DNA of 64,000 bases, from assembly GCA_004794785.1 (NCBI GenBank), contig SJOL01004294.1, forward strand, positions 19,141 through 83,140. The letters are read 5' to 3'. Below the pieces are notes generated by a model that was given only the letters and a program-made list of their open reading frames with translations, was not told the DNA's origin and did no database searches. The first letter of the stretch is position 1. Each line of letters opens with the position of its first letter. Shown piece after piece: positions 24,501-36,266 of the stretch. Position numbers and translations under genes: made by a program. This DNA is from Opisthorchis felineus. Taxonomy: Eukaryota; Platyhelminthes; Trematoda; Opisthorchiida; Opisthorchiidae.

Positions 24501-25344
24501 GCATCCACTCTGAATTTTTCTGTACGCGGTTATGAAGGTAGGTAACCTGTTCAATTCCATCAGTCTGTCCACCGCCACCACCTAACGGAAGGATATGTTT
24601 CTGAAATCAGGACATTCACAGCACGTCATTTGTAGCGAAACAGTCTTTTGATGAGTGACTTACAGCACATTTCTGCATGGACTAACGGGAATACCCGAAC
24701 TACTGGCAAAAGTCTATTCAAATTAGCATGTACGTTTCTCGTAAAAAATAGAATTTAAGGTATTCATTCTGAATACTACTTATGTGTGTTTATATGGTAG
24801 TTGGAAAGCCTTGTGCAACCATATCGCATTACTTTACAAAGTAAAAATATGTTACTCAACAGCTGTCTATACCTACAAGATAAAGTTCCACTGGCCATAC
24901 AGATATCGAAATGAACCTTCGAAGTGGTCGATGGACAATAGGTTGCACATGGGTATTTGTTGCAATGTACGTGAATCACACTGAGCCTATTGCGATACGT
25001 TTAATTCACAGTTTCGCTTGTTATCAAGTTTGTCTGCACCAAAGAGCCCAGCAGGTATTTGGAATGGATTGGCATTCGGTCAGCTAGATTGAACAAAAAA
25101 GCTATTCACTGATTTCACCTCCAATCGTTACTCTGAAACATATTCAGTGTGTCAAATATTCTGCCACGCTGGTCCTCTCGACAATTCAGCTAATTAAACA
25201 CGGCACACAAAATATCAACTTCAAAAACTTCAAAATCAAAACCGCAGGTTTCACTCTTGAAACGCCTGTAATCTGTGGGCAATTTCGAACGTTTGGTAAT
25301 CGACTCATCTTAAGATATATTTGTTGGTAGAGTTAGGAAATTTG
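21561..25344. other. no gene recognised
   Basis: No domain, RNA gene or repeat is identified. A 145-codon plus frame (24108-24545) ends at a fair 5' splice site (gaag/gtaggt) and is crossed by possible internal splice signals, but its length is within chance expectation. A plus frame at 22383-22510 with a hydrophobic segment ends at a similar donor. Neither shows a known motif. Confidence 0.35.
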
Positions 25345-25425
25345 GTAATTTCCAATAGGGACCTACTCTAGTGAGTGAAGCCAATCTACTCTGAAAAGCC
25401 GAGAAGGCGTAGTGGAACGTTTGGG
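25345..25425 (-). repeat. SINE family 1 fragment
   Basis: On the minus strand: ctcggcttttcagagtagat, then a tggcttcactcac block and a tail of tattggaaat. This is the family's 3' body, diverged, with no tRNA-like head. Confidence 0.5.
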
Positions 25426-28419
25426 CATCGGAACATATAAGCCCAAAGTGTGGTACTGACCATCTAATCTGTTCTCCGAAACCTCAGGTGGCGGGACACA
25501 CTGGGAATTAGTGCGCTATCGTTTTGCACCTATCACTGAGCTTTTGAAGAGAACTACGAACGTGAGAAAATAGAGGGAGGATATCTGTAAACAGGAAAAC
25601 GTGATCCATGCCCTCATCTAGTTTGACTTTAACATTTTCAGGATCTTGTTTGGGTCTGCTTTGTAGTGTGCGTTTTAGTCCTTTTAGTTTTTCGTCGTGT
25701 TCTGAGTGAATGAATATAAGTCATCTCAGCATCGGTTTCGACTGCATTGAAATAAGTGCCTCTTGGAGCCTGAAACTCTCATCACTTTAGCATGCGGTCT
25801 ACATTACCGTTAAGATTTTTTCCACTGTTGATGTAATGGTGACAGACGCAAAGAGGGTTGTTGCTTGATAGGTTTTGATCGTCAATTGACTGATCCGAAG
25901 CAGAGTAAGGTTGCGGTGTTTGGGGTAGGTATACTCTTAGAAAGGGAGCACAAACAACAGCGTGAACTGCATTAAGACTGTGAATCCGAAGCGGGTGACC
26001 ATCTTCTAAACTGTGCCTCCATCTGTGGCAAATTATGACGTGGTCTATTCATGCCAGTAATTAGTTCAAGCACGGTGGTCTCCAAGTTACACAATGGCGC
26101 CTTTTCTGTTGAGGCTTGGTGCTGGATAAGTACAGACTGTGAGAACCACAGAGATGGGACGGTTCATTACTAGTCTCTGTGCGTCATACGCTGACACTGA
26201 ATATACCATCCAGTCTCTTTTTCTGTAGAGAAGATCGACCAATTCGAACGTCCAAGTATCAAGCCAGAATTACAAAGTCAGAATTTGTTTGGCTTTGGAG
26301 AACTGAAGAGCCCCCATAGTAATCATCTTCGCCAGATGCGGAGTTATCCCTTGTTGCCTTAGGCTGATACCATGGACGTATATTGGAATGGTACGGAGAT
26401 AATTTACTCTTGGTGGAATACCTATCAAAGTACAACCCGCTATTCACAAAGATTTAATCAATCACGTTTTTCAGGCTTTAGAACTAGCGAGAATTCAGAA
26501 TCCTCGTTTAATCTGTATTCACCATCGTTGTAATAACAAAAGACTCTCAATGGTGCAATTAGTAGGAAGCAATTTTGACGACATATCCAGGGCCATACCA
26601 GTACTGCAAGCACATACTCCAATTTCGGAGTCTCAATACACTTCAAGTTCCACACTGAGACGCCGTTTTCCGAAGCAGCTTGTTTGACCATTCTGTTTGA
26701 ACTGGATCATCTAAGGCTCAGCAAAGAACAGCCAGTGTGCGAAGAGTAAGGGAGTTGAAAGTTTGATGTGGTTTTTGGAAGACGGATAATTTTTGATAGT
26801 TTTCGGTCGTATATATTGCAGAAAACCTGGGGGATTCTATCCAGTGTCTTCAACTGAGGCCTCTGACTCACAAGGAAGCAAATCTCAAGGTCGTCTTGAG
26901 GACTAGGCTTGGAGACAGTGATCCCGAATTCCGAATCACTTGATAATTGTGGGCTAACCAGGCCCGGTTGCATATTGAGTACGGCGCGAAAGTCTTACTT
27001 CCGAGGACACTGGGCACAGTAAGCTTTTCTTAGAGCATCACTGATTTAGAGCATCTGGTTTATAATAGCATTTCGACCAGGAACGACCAAACAGCTGAAA
27101 ATTGCGTCAGATATCCAAAGTTGATTGATTCAAACGGCAACATGCAATCTCAGAGCCGAAAACTTGGATTCACAAGACGGAATTAAGAAAGGGAATCAAA
27201 CAAACCACAGGTCAAAGGCATTCACGGATCACTGACTATATGTATCTGTCGACCCAGCTTTTTCCTTGGATTACTGATCCACGTGTTGCGGGAATTTCAT
27301 TTTGTCCGTAGTTCGTTGGGTACTAAGCTCTAAGTAGACGGATTTATCCAAATGCTTGATTCAGACCTTCAAGCAGTGCCCTCTCCCCACCTAACTAAGA
27401 CTATTTCACCAGAACTAAAACAAGTTTCCACATGCATACGAAAACGAAGATTGGTAAGCATGGTGAGTATTTTGTAATACTAACGGTGTTGTTATTGGTA
27501 AATGGTTCTGGGCATAGTTTAACCGGCTGTTATTGAAGGGGTATCCACTGTTAGATGTGTTTCACGGGTTTGAGCTGACAGTATTTGTTTCCCTCTTCAC
27601 TTAAGATGTTGGCTTCGTTGCCACCTTGAATAAGTTCTGACAGTAAACCACAGCACTAGGATTCTATCCATTTTCTCTAAGATGTCAGATGCCCACCCAT
27701 ATTCTATGCCTTGCGTAGTAACAGGTCTATACCATCTCTATAAACGTTAGCTGTTTTCTTGTCCGTTTCCAAATCATGGGCGAAATCGTCCTGGTTGAAA
27801 CAATCTTCTTGTGAAGGGTCGACCGACACGGCAGAATAACGGGACAACTCTAAATGGATCTACGCGGCTTTCACACAGAAGGCACGTAAATAACAGGAAA
27901 GTATGTATGTATATACCAGACAGAGAATGTGAAAGGCGGACGTGTTAAATATTTGCCATCATCAGGGCATGAGAGCACCCAGTTTTTCTATCCAGGCTAG
28001 GTGATCGATATGTTCAAATTCATGTACTGGTAGACAAATGCCGCGTCGCACTTATGTCCTCGAACGACAGCCTACTACTGGAATTTGGAATTCAAAAACA
28101 GACACTGTCCTTTTCAAACTGTGGTCTACGTTATTCGACAACCGTATCCATGCCAGTTTGTGTTGAAAAAGTAACCACACAAGTTACAAATGGACTGTCA
28201 GCAGAAGACTACAACAAAGTAGTTAGATAGGGGAACGTATACTCATGTAAATGGGAGGAGTTAGAAATCAGAAGAGGTTTTTATTTGCCCTGAACATGTT
28301 TTAGAAACCCTACACGTATGTCCGGTGAAATGACTGAATCCATCACATGCTTTTAGTCAACATTAGTCTGTTGGCAGACTACTCACAAGTTGTGAACAGT
28401 GAAATGGTCGTGAAGTTTT
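25426..28419. other. no gene recognised
   Basis: Three consecutive minus-strand frames lie at 26973-26707, 26691-26458 and 26447-26259. They are close together, but I recognise no domain in any of them. I cannot tell exons of one gene from chance frames here. Confidence 0.35.
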
Positions 28420-28505
28420 ACCTTGTAAGTGAAGTCAATTTGTGCTGAATAGCAGAACAGCAAGTTGCAGCTCCTCTGTTTTTATTGGGGATCCTCGTAA
28501 ATGGC
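28420..28505 (-). repeat. SINE family 1 fragment
   Basis: The minus strand shows ttctgctattcagcacaaat, then tgacttcacttacaaggt, in family order, preceded by a degenerate gatcccaataaaaac segment that matches the family's aatcccaataagg block. Confidence 0.45.
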
Positions 28506-31497
28506 ATGCCACGAATCTTCCAAATAAGGGGCTGAAAATTATAAGTTCAACTATAAGTGAGAGATGACCAGCGTGATCAACTTGCACTAAGACAAGATCA
28601 AGAGACGTTATTCCTCATTTACCCAGTTCATGTGACGCAGTGCTGCCCCTGGATTGACCTGTTCCTTCGTAGAAGACCCAATTAGCACACTTAGAAATGA
28701 AAGGTACTCACTACTTAAAATTTACATTTTATTTTTTCTTATTCTGCTTACCACTGTCAAGTACATGGAGCTGGGGGCATCAGTTGAGGTTAGAGCAGTT
28801 GAACCTACACTTTCCGGTTGTTGATGAGTGGAGTTCGATGGAGAGTGGATGAAATCCTACCATAAATCAGGTCAGATGTCCTCAGCTGAAGGATATTTTG
28901 CCCAACCGTTTTGAGCAGTTTACGGGCTCGAATCAGGCGCATGGCTTATTAAATTGCCCGTTGCTGACGTACTCCACTAATGTGAGATATTCCCAAGCTA
29001 TCTGCTATCTACTTGATGGATCCCCTATGTGCACAGGTTTTTTCAACCCAAACAGATGTGTTTTTTCGAGATGAACAAACCCAGCAAAAAAGCTGGTATA
29101 AGTGGTACCAATTCGGAGGCGGTGTGTCTATTACTTACAGCGTCTGACATTTATGGCCGCTTGCGAACAGCCTGGGAAGGACGATGTCTCAAAGTGTCCA
29201 CCCACCCACCACTTACAAGGACCGGATAATTGATTCATTGTGGTCCATGTCGGCGATCCGCGTAACTAGCTGTTACACAAATGTCAGCCGATTACTTGCT
29301 GATTGACTTTTCAGCACACAAAACCCACTGATCATTTATCTCCGTCAGTTCAGCTGTCCTACCAAATTTTCTTTTTGTCTTAAAAAAGCGTAACTGAAAC
29401 GGACGGGTATTTCTGGCTTTGATATTAATCACGGCAACACTGAGCGTCCGGTACCCGGTTTTTGCAGCTTATTTGACAACATTGCATTAAATATTGTGTT
29501 TTGTTCGTGGGAACAGGCCTTATTGTCGCACCTGGAACTAGATAAATTCTTTTACGGCTGCAACGGTCGCTTGAAATTTCGTGACTTTTCTCATTAGTGA
29601 TTTTCAATACTCATTTTTGAATTTTGGATTCGTCGGGTGGGTACATTCACAGATGGCGAGAAAGTTGAGGTTACTATGTCTGAAAACGATCTATGGTCCC
29701 CTGGAACGATTATGGGACATTTCTAGAGGTAGTACCAGTGTGTTCAACCCATAGTTTGTGGTCTCACAAGGCTCACACATAGAGTTCACACACAATAGAA
29801 GACTGTGCCTTAATTTGCTCCACGTAGGCTGTAAGGCTGTCCAGAACAAGACGAAGGTTGAGTGGGAAGCCACATTTAGATGTCACTAGGCTAGTTTTGC
29901 CACTTTCAGATGAATACGCGTGTAAAGCAAACCCTTCTGGTGATCAACTATCAAACGCAAACGGTTTGTAATGAATCTGGCTGCTGCAGATTCGCTTCCC
30001 AGTAAGTGAGTGCTGCAGGTTTTGGTGGCCACATTGTGGCTGATAGCACTAAGCCTGACCATGTTAATCGAATGCTTTTCAGATACATGTCTAAATCATG
30101 GTTTCCCGTTAGTCTGGCATGCAACGCCAGTGTAAGCAGACAAGCAAAAAGCCAGGTGCAAGGGATACAATGAACAACGTCGAATGTCAATGCAGCTGAG
30201 GTGTCTGTAGCTTTAATATCTATCCGAGGCGTGGTCAACGAAAACACGTAAATCCAAATGGTTCCAGGAAATAAAGACAGATAGCACCAGTTTGAACGCT
30301 TTTACCAACTCACAAGCGCACCACATGGCTAATAACTAAACAACTGTACAGTGAGAATTCGAACTTTGAATTCTAACGGAAAAGCAACAAGTGCTAAACT
30401 GGGATACCAGGGTTAACTAGATACCCGGCTTATTTTTGTTTGCGAATAAAAGTTCAGCCCAAATCATGTAATCATCGAGGCTTCACAGAGGCCAACAAAT
30501 TCACTCTGGTGTCCACAAAAACCTGAGTGCTTTGTGGTGAAGGAAGCAGGGTTCAGACCGGACATATAGCGCATGTATTGATTTGATTGACTCTATTCGA
30601 TGCGTACTTTCGCTCGCACTTTAAGCCCCCTTTGATTTCCCGCTTCACCGTAGCCGCAGGTGGAACAGTAAATACAAGCTAGATTAGAGAACACTTGCTG
30701 CCAGCGGGATGTGCATAGTACTGGTTTTTAGTAGCAGGAACCTTCACGTTACTTTGAGTGTAACCCTCAATGCGTTCGACATACCGTTATAAACAACGTC
30801 GCCCGTGTACGAAAGATGGACAAACAACCTACGAACTAGCGGGCACTTTCGTGTTCTGGACGAAAACTGTGGGAACTCTGGTACAATTCCACCCACGTAG
30901 GTTTATGACAAACATTGGTTATCAAAGCTTGTACAGATGAAGATGGCCTACTTGCCGCGCTATATCCATCTCCATCGCTGCCGTGAACAGATCATTCGGC
31001 AACGAGACCAAAAGGACGTAAATGTCTATAGAATCCGTTCTGTTTAAAGTGAAACGTCCAGTATTTTCTTGAGCCGACAACCCATGCTTATCTCAGAACA
31101 TGTGTCTACCAAATATTAATAGACCGGATTTCGTCGAGGCGAAACAATTGAGTAAGCAGTGTGAGCCATGTGTGTGCAGCTGAGGAACGGATTTCTATCT
31201 TGACTAAGCTTCAGATGAGCTAATAAGTGTCCAGCCTAACAGTGAAGCAATGTGGAATGTTGGCCTGTCGAAACAAAGTCAGGCTTTTTTTGCCTTTCAC
31301 GCAGAGCACCGTTGGGTGAATCCGGGGAATCGGCCTACCCGCTAGCACTGAGTGTATATTTCCTCAGACTCTGACTCACTTATTTATAGTGTTGGATTGT
31401 GATAAATCGTGGTCTGAGAAGTCGTTACTGGTGACCACTTGATGTTGATCCTGTGATAGAAGGATCATTGGCCGGTTAATCTAATTGCTGATAAGCC
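28506..31497. other. no gene recognised
   Basis: No supported feature. Open frames on both strands are short and have no motif. Confidence 0.4.
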
Positions 31498-31672
31498 GCT
31501 GGTGGCCGCACGGTTGAGTATTCATACTACCAACCGAGAGGTCGAGGGTTCGAAACTCTCTGGAGTTTCTTGAGATTAGAACTGCCGATGAATCCCAATA
31601 AGGATGAAACAACTGTAAAGCGCTTTTCCTCTTCTCAGCATAGATTAGCTTCGCTTACAGGACGAAATCTCT
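31498..31672 (+). repeat. SINE family 1, best copy with tRNA-like head
   Basis: The head has a box A-like tggccgcacggttgag at 31502-31517 and a box B-like gggttcgaaactc at about 31547-31559, spaced as in a tRNA. Then come a linker (aatcccaataaggatgaaac), the cttctcagcatagattagct block and a cttacaggacgaaatct 3' body. This is the reference copy for the seven related pieces in the window. It is transcribed, if at all, by RNA polymerase III from internal boxes. It is a mobile-element copy rather than a tRNA gene, because the acceptor arms do not pair. Confidence 0.65.
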
Positions 31673-32293
31673 GCCTGTCGTGGTGCAATTTTTCAAGATC
31701 CTTTGTTATCTCATACTAATATGTGCTAGATGTAAACATGGGTAACACATTTTAACCGCACTGTTTTGCTTAAATAACGCCTCGAAAACTACTTCGTTTT
31801 ATGCAAAGTTCCTGTAACCTGAATGGACAGATCTCATGCGTTCCAAGTGATAATTTTGGAAAAAGCCCGACGATTCTAAATAAATATACCATATGTTACG
31901 TGTGCATCGCTTTTAGGGTGGAGGATAGCATAAATTTCATATTGCTGGCATCACTGCCTTGATTTTGACCAATATTCTGACAGGTGCATTACCAAATTCA
32001 AGCTTTTACAATGAAATGACTGAATCTGTCCGCTTGTTGTCTTCGAAATATGGTTGCTGTTTTCTGTATAGTCCCGGGGTCTGCGGCTGCGGTCATCTGA
32101 ACGTTTTGTGAGGGTAACTTTTCTAGTAATTCTATTATTAACTAACCTTTATGAAGCGCGTATCCACTGGACTTCAGGTGGCTCAAATCAGCGTTAGCCG
32201 TCTCACATTCATCCTGGGTCCAACAACGAACCCTACCGTCTGGACCAAAGCTAAGATGATGACCATCTTAAACCCTTCCCCGAGTACACTAAA
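31673..32293. other. no gene recognised
   Basis: I see nothing nameable in this stretch. Confidence 0.4.
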
Positions 32294-32575
32294 CTATGGA
32301 GGTGTGGGCACATTACACAAGAACATAAAATGAATTGTCCCAACAGGTTCTGGAAGGTTTTGTGTGTAACTAAGAGGTAATAATACATTGAAACTCAGGA
32401 AGAAGGACAGGACATCAAATCCTGTCAGAAAAATAAACAAGTCTATCATTTCGAATACACTTAATCGCAGGGCAGCAACCGTAGAATGTTTCTTCTCCAG
32501 AAACAGGACATCCACTAACAACATCACAGTCCCCATCACCGTCACCAGTAGAAATACACCAGTGCCTAATGTCAT
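32294..32575 (-). CDS. possible exon with N-terminal membrane segment
   Basis: On the minus strand an ATG at 32575 opens a frame of about 93 codons. It starts with a 24-residue hydrophobic run (TLGTGVFLLVTVMGTVMLLV and following), preceded in the same frame by basic residues, as in signal anchors of type II Golgi or ER proteins. It then gives a charged stretch (EKKHS) and a second hydrophobic segment. No enzyme motif follows and the Kozak context is weak. The opposite strand is also open for 111 codons. I cannot exclude a chance frame in T-rich sequence. Confidence 0.15.
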   Translation of the reverse strand: MTLGTGVFLLVTVMGTVMLLVDVLFLEKKHSTVAALRLSVFEMIDLFIFLTGFDVLSFFLSFNVLLPLSYTQNLPEPVGTIHFMFLCNVPTPP

Positions 32576-32821
32576 ACGACGTTTGAGGAGGTATGTCCTA
32601 CGTAGGGAACAAAGCGTTTTGAATGTTCACTTGCAACTACAATTAGTCTCGAATTATAAAAAGGGGAGATCACCTAAGAGTGAACTGACACTGAAACTCC
32701 AGTTGGTTTTCAAATTTCAGTGACAGTATTAGTGTGATCGGCGCGTGAGTAAAAGGGGCGAAATACTGGAGACGGCGTCGTGCTACGTGACTGTAAGCCC
32801 ATTGGAAACATTTCGATGCAT

Positions 32822-32829
32822 CAATTTAC
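32822..32829. repeat. target-site duplication of the Merlin element, left
   Basis: The 8-bp caatttac here is repeated exactly at 33990-33997 on the other side of the element. Merlin elements are known to duplicate 8-9 bp on insertion. Confidence 0.85.
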
Positions 32830-32855
32830 GGATCTTTTCCAGATAAGCCCCGCCA
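32830..32855 (+). repeat. Merlin left terminal inverted repeat
   Basis: The inverted end starts ggatcttttccag and continues through aagccccgcca. It pairs with 33964-33989 with one mismatch in 26 positions. Confidence 0.9.
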
Positions 32856-32922
32856 AAAAATTAACCCCCTCCACCCAAAAAAGATCAGAAAAAGGAGGAT
32901 ATGAAATTTGTACTTTTAGTTT

Positions 32923-33798
32923 TTATTGAAGAGGGTGAAATTGGGGCATGTCATTAATAATTTGCATGAAAAGGTCCGTTTTTCGGTACCTTTGCCTCCA
33001 AACGAACTCACACAAGTAGCTGTCCACTAAAGATCAGGTTGTGCCGCATTGGCGTTTATTCTGCATCTTGTAGACGTGCCAAAGAGATTCGATGGTTTGT
33101 GTGTGAGCCCCAGTCGTTGGATCCACAAAGTTTTCGCTATGATTAACCGTTTCATGAGTATAATTCATGTCAATCATCGTTTCAATTCCTTGGTATGATG
33201 CCCACATATCGGAGATGATGATTGAGCCGGGAGCGATGCAGGCCTGGATTGTGTCCATCAAAGTGGCCGCAGTTCGATCTGGCACTGCATACATGAACAC
33301 CTCTTTAGTTTCCCGGCAGATCCCTCCGAAAACCCACTGCTGGGGAAGGACTCGCCCTGCGTGGTTTTTACGGCGAGATATTGGCGTTTCATCGAGCTCG
33401 ACGTGTAGACCTGGGCCGCCGATAACTGTTGGAGTCTGCAAAAGCCGCCAGGCGCAAACTTCGCGAAGAAAGTTCTTCCAGTCAACAGCGGTCGTGTGGC
33501 TTATAGATAATTCCTCTGAGCAGAATTTGATTTTTGCCAAATTTTTGGACCAGCAATAAATGAATAGAATTACTGTCCTAAACTCCATCCTAGACCGCTC
33601 CAGCCAAGTTCCCTTTCGAAGACCGATTTCTTGCCGACACTGTCGGGCATTACACCTCCACCTGTTAGAAACAGTTGAAAGTGTCATTTGGTGGCCACTG
33701 TTGCATAAACGTTGCTGATGGATCACTCCGTGGCTTTGCAAAAAACGTATTGCCATCTCCTTGTCATGAACGAGAGTTGAAAGCGTCAGAAAGTTCAT
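32923..33798 (-). pseudogene. Merlin (IS1016/ISXO2-like) DDE transposase with one nonsense codon
   Basis: The enzyme would cut and rejoin the element ends in the nucleus. I start at the ATG at 33798; the frame stays open upstream only through non-ATG codons. From there the order is: a small zinc-ribbon-like part (C-x2-GH...WRC...C, residues about 32-54), a helical part, then the DDE catalytic domain. The likely catalytic residues are D136 in HVELDET, D187 in IIISDMW and E227 in HTQTIESLW. A TGA at 33034-33036 interrupts the frame after GTT; it is probably a CGA arginine codon changed by C-to-T at a CpG. The same frame then continues for 36 codons with the expected family C-terminus (SYLCEFVWRQR) to a TAA at 32923. 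So only one inactivating change is seen. Confidence 0.92.
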
Positions 33799-33963
33799 TT
33801 GAGGTTTTACGTCCGAACGGAGAAAATTTTTGCACAAAATGAGCCTAGATGCGGATAAGGAATTGTTTTCATCAAAAATAGGTCAAGGTTGTGTGCGTAC
33901 ATTAAATTGGAGCTGGCAAAAAGTGGCGGGGCTTAACTTTTCGCGCATGCACTTTTGCATTAG

Positions 33964-33989
33964 TGGCGGGGCTTATCTGGAAAAGACCC
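33964..33989 (-). repeat. Merlin right terminal inverted repeat
   Basis: This is the partner of 32830-32855. The adjacent inner sequence repeats its agtggcggggctta core 40 bp away, a likely extra transposase-binding site. Confidence 0.9.
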
Positions 33990-33997
33990 CAATTTAC
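33990..33997. repeat. target-site duplication of the Merlin element, right
   Basis: An exact second copy of caatttac (32822-32829). Confidence 0.85.
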
Positions 33998-34804
33998 AGT
34001 CCAGCCTAAAAAATTACCATCTATATCTCACATTTCCACGTCGTTTGCACCGCAAGACCAAACCTTCACCAACGACGTGGCCAATTAAGAAATACTAGAA
34101 AGAAATGGAAAGGATTAAATATTTTCCAAATGGAAAAAATGCGTACACGTCGGAAAAGATGACGAAACTCCCCTTCTGTTCCTAACCAGAACGATGTTAT
34201 TCGTTTATGGCCGGTCAATCAATTTTCCTGGGAAGTGACGTCCTCAACGAAGATAAGCGTCTCCGTCGTGTTCGGGACGGTTGTAAGGATGATTCTCACT
34301 GCAATTTCGACTAAAACGGGTCTTCTATGCCACATGAAACTACGCGAAAAAGTGAAGTTTGTTTGAAGAAGCTTGCGTCCCATTGTTCTACAATGCAAAG
34401 TCTAAAAAAGTTTAAAAGAACACAAAAAACTAAGTCGATCTGAACGGAAACAAGTCTGGAATGCAGTAAAACACTTGAGTGAGGAAGGGCATTTCTGACA
34501 AATTGATTTGTATGTTAACTGTTTTATCACGATGGGAAAGCAAAATATATGAATCTATAATGCATTTCTCTGTTTGCTTTTTCCATTTAAGGTAATCTTT
34601 TCAAGCTACAACCTGAAAATAGTTAAAGGCAAACGGAACATGGGGGACAGGGCTCCCATAATTATTGGATGTAGCTGACACCAATTCATTGGAATTTCTT
34701 TGTTGATTAATTAAATGGAGAGATAAACTTTTACTAATGTTAAAAGATATCAGTAAAAAATGCTCATTTACAAAAAAAATTTCGGGGTAAGATCTAGATC
34801 ACTC
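33998..34804. other. no gene recognised
   Basis: A/T-rich stretch with no supported feature. Confidence 0.4.
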
Positions 34805-34895
34805 AAATGAAACCAAGTTTAGGATATTTTTCAACCGGATGTGCTGCAAAAAGGCTGCCTTCACCTTCATTCCGGAGGACAGTCGATATCCCAAA
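34805..34895 (-). mobile_element. Penelope-like pseudo-LTR scrap
   Basis: The plus strand reads gtgctgcaaaaaggctgcct and then cgatatcccaaaatat, matching the minus-oriented pseudo-LTR at 58.68-58.75 kb. Only about 90 bp remain, without the ribozyme. Confidence 0.45.
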
Positions 34896-35089
34896 ATATA
34901 TCTCTTTCGTAAGTTACACTGTTTACAATGTCGCCGAAAACTGTTTGACAATCTATCTCGGGCTCCCTACTTTTGGAACACCAAAGTAGACACACTTGGA
35001 GTTAAGCATGTGCGCAAAAACTAGGACCATATCAGGGTGAGACCCAGCCGAGACTCAAATGCATCTCTCGACAATGATCTTGTCTGATC

Positions 35090-35272
35090 AAAACGGCTGC
35101 TCAAAGACTGCCTCTCGTTTCAGGTCACGAGTTCGAAGCTCCCTATTGGGGTTTCGTGAGGTGTGCACTGTAGATGGTTCTCAGTCAGGATGGGACGGCT
35201 GATCAGTGCTTATCAGCTTTTCAGCACAGACTGGTTTCCCTTATATGACGAAATCTCAATTGGAAACTTTCT
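35090..35272 (+). repeat. SINE family 1 copy with degenerate head
   Basis: A box B-like acgagttcgaagctcc is followed by a ggttctcagtcaggatggga linker, then cttatcagcttttcagcac, gacgaaatctc and aattggaaact. The order matches the 31.5 kb copy. The box A region has decayed. Confidence 0.6.
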
Positions 35273-36204
35273 AATCTCCCTACGCTACTCACCATCTTGG
35301 TGCTAACACACCTTTTAAAACCCAAAACTTAATGCATCAATAAGCAGGTACCATTCTCTGGGTGGCTGATATGAATGAGGCCTAGTTTGAGTCAGATACT
35401 ACTGAACCTAATTGCTTACATTTGAGTTTTCAGGGTGTCTCTGAGGCGCCAGTGTATCGTGCAAATTTTTATGTTGATCCTGTCTCGAATTCTCATCAGG
35501 CAAAGTAGCGGAAGCCACCAGTGTTTTCAGCGACAATTCGGGTTTGCACCACCCTGGACTTAATTCACCTGTTGACCCTTCTTAGGTTTCCAGAGATAAT
35601 GAAACTGGAAGCCCTGTTCGGTATTTGAAATTATACAGAAGCATCATTACAATACATAATACAATCGGTTTCATCAACGCACTTCAAAAGCTTGGACTGT
35701 AAACAAGTTTTAATTTGACTTTTGGATTTGTCATGCTCTAACGATGGTGGAAAATGGATATGCAAGCATTTTACGCCCAAACTGGTAAGGTAATTCCATC
35801 AGTGTACATAAGCGCACGATTGGTCTGTTCGTTCTGCTACGGATTCAAGATGACGGGCTCAACTCTCCAAATCACAGATATTCGGATCTACCGTATCAAA
35901 TATGAAAGTGAAAACTTTGAGGGGTTGCTCCCCTAATCGCTTTGCTTTCTGCTGCCTCGAAATTCATTACTGAGCTTTGAACTAGTCGAATATACATAAA
36001 ATTAATTGGTCGTAAAACTCAAGCATAATGCAAGGATCTTGGCTCAAATTGTTCAAAGAGACAAGTTCAAAAGCATTAGGGAACAGGTCATCAGGAATGA
36101 ACTGAATGAACTTTGAGGTGACGTACTATGTAGTTTCTATGTGAACTTGGCGTTTTAATCGAGGCTGAGGACATAAACCCGCAACTCAAATGTTGAAAAA
36201 CCAA
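35273..36204. other. no gene recognised
   Basis: Nothing nameable is seen before the 3' tail of the RTE-like LINE. Confidence 0.4.
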
Positions 36205-36266
36205 ATTCAGTTCAATTCAGTTTATCAGCTATAAACCATATACCATATACACAATGGTTCCAGATG

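Larger units (their letters stand above)
32830..33989 (-). mobile_element. Merlin DNA transposon, complete
   Basis: This is a 1160-bp element bounded by 26-bp terminal inverted repeats (32830-32855 and 33964-33989) that differ at one position (32832 versus 33987). A perfect 8-bp duplication, caatttac, flanks it. It encodes one IS1016/ISXO2-like transposase on the minus strand. Both subterminal regions repeat the gccccgcca core: agtggcggggctta occurs twice at the right end (33922-33935 and 33962-33975). The structure is that of a full-length, fairly young insertion; the enzyme is broken by a single stop, so the copy itself is non-autonomous but could be moved by an active relative. Confidence 0.93.

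Noticed and set aside
24108..24545. 145-codon plus-strand frame with splice-like ends
   Set aside because: For about 6000 stop-to-stop intervals in six frames one or two frames of this size are expected by chance; no domain is visible and the best splice sites lie inside it.
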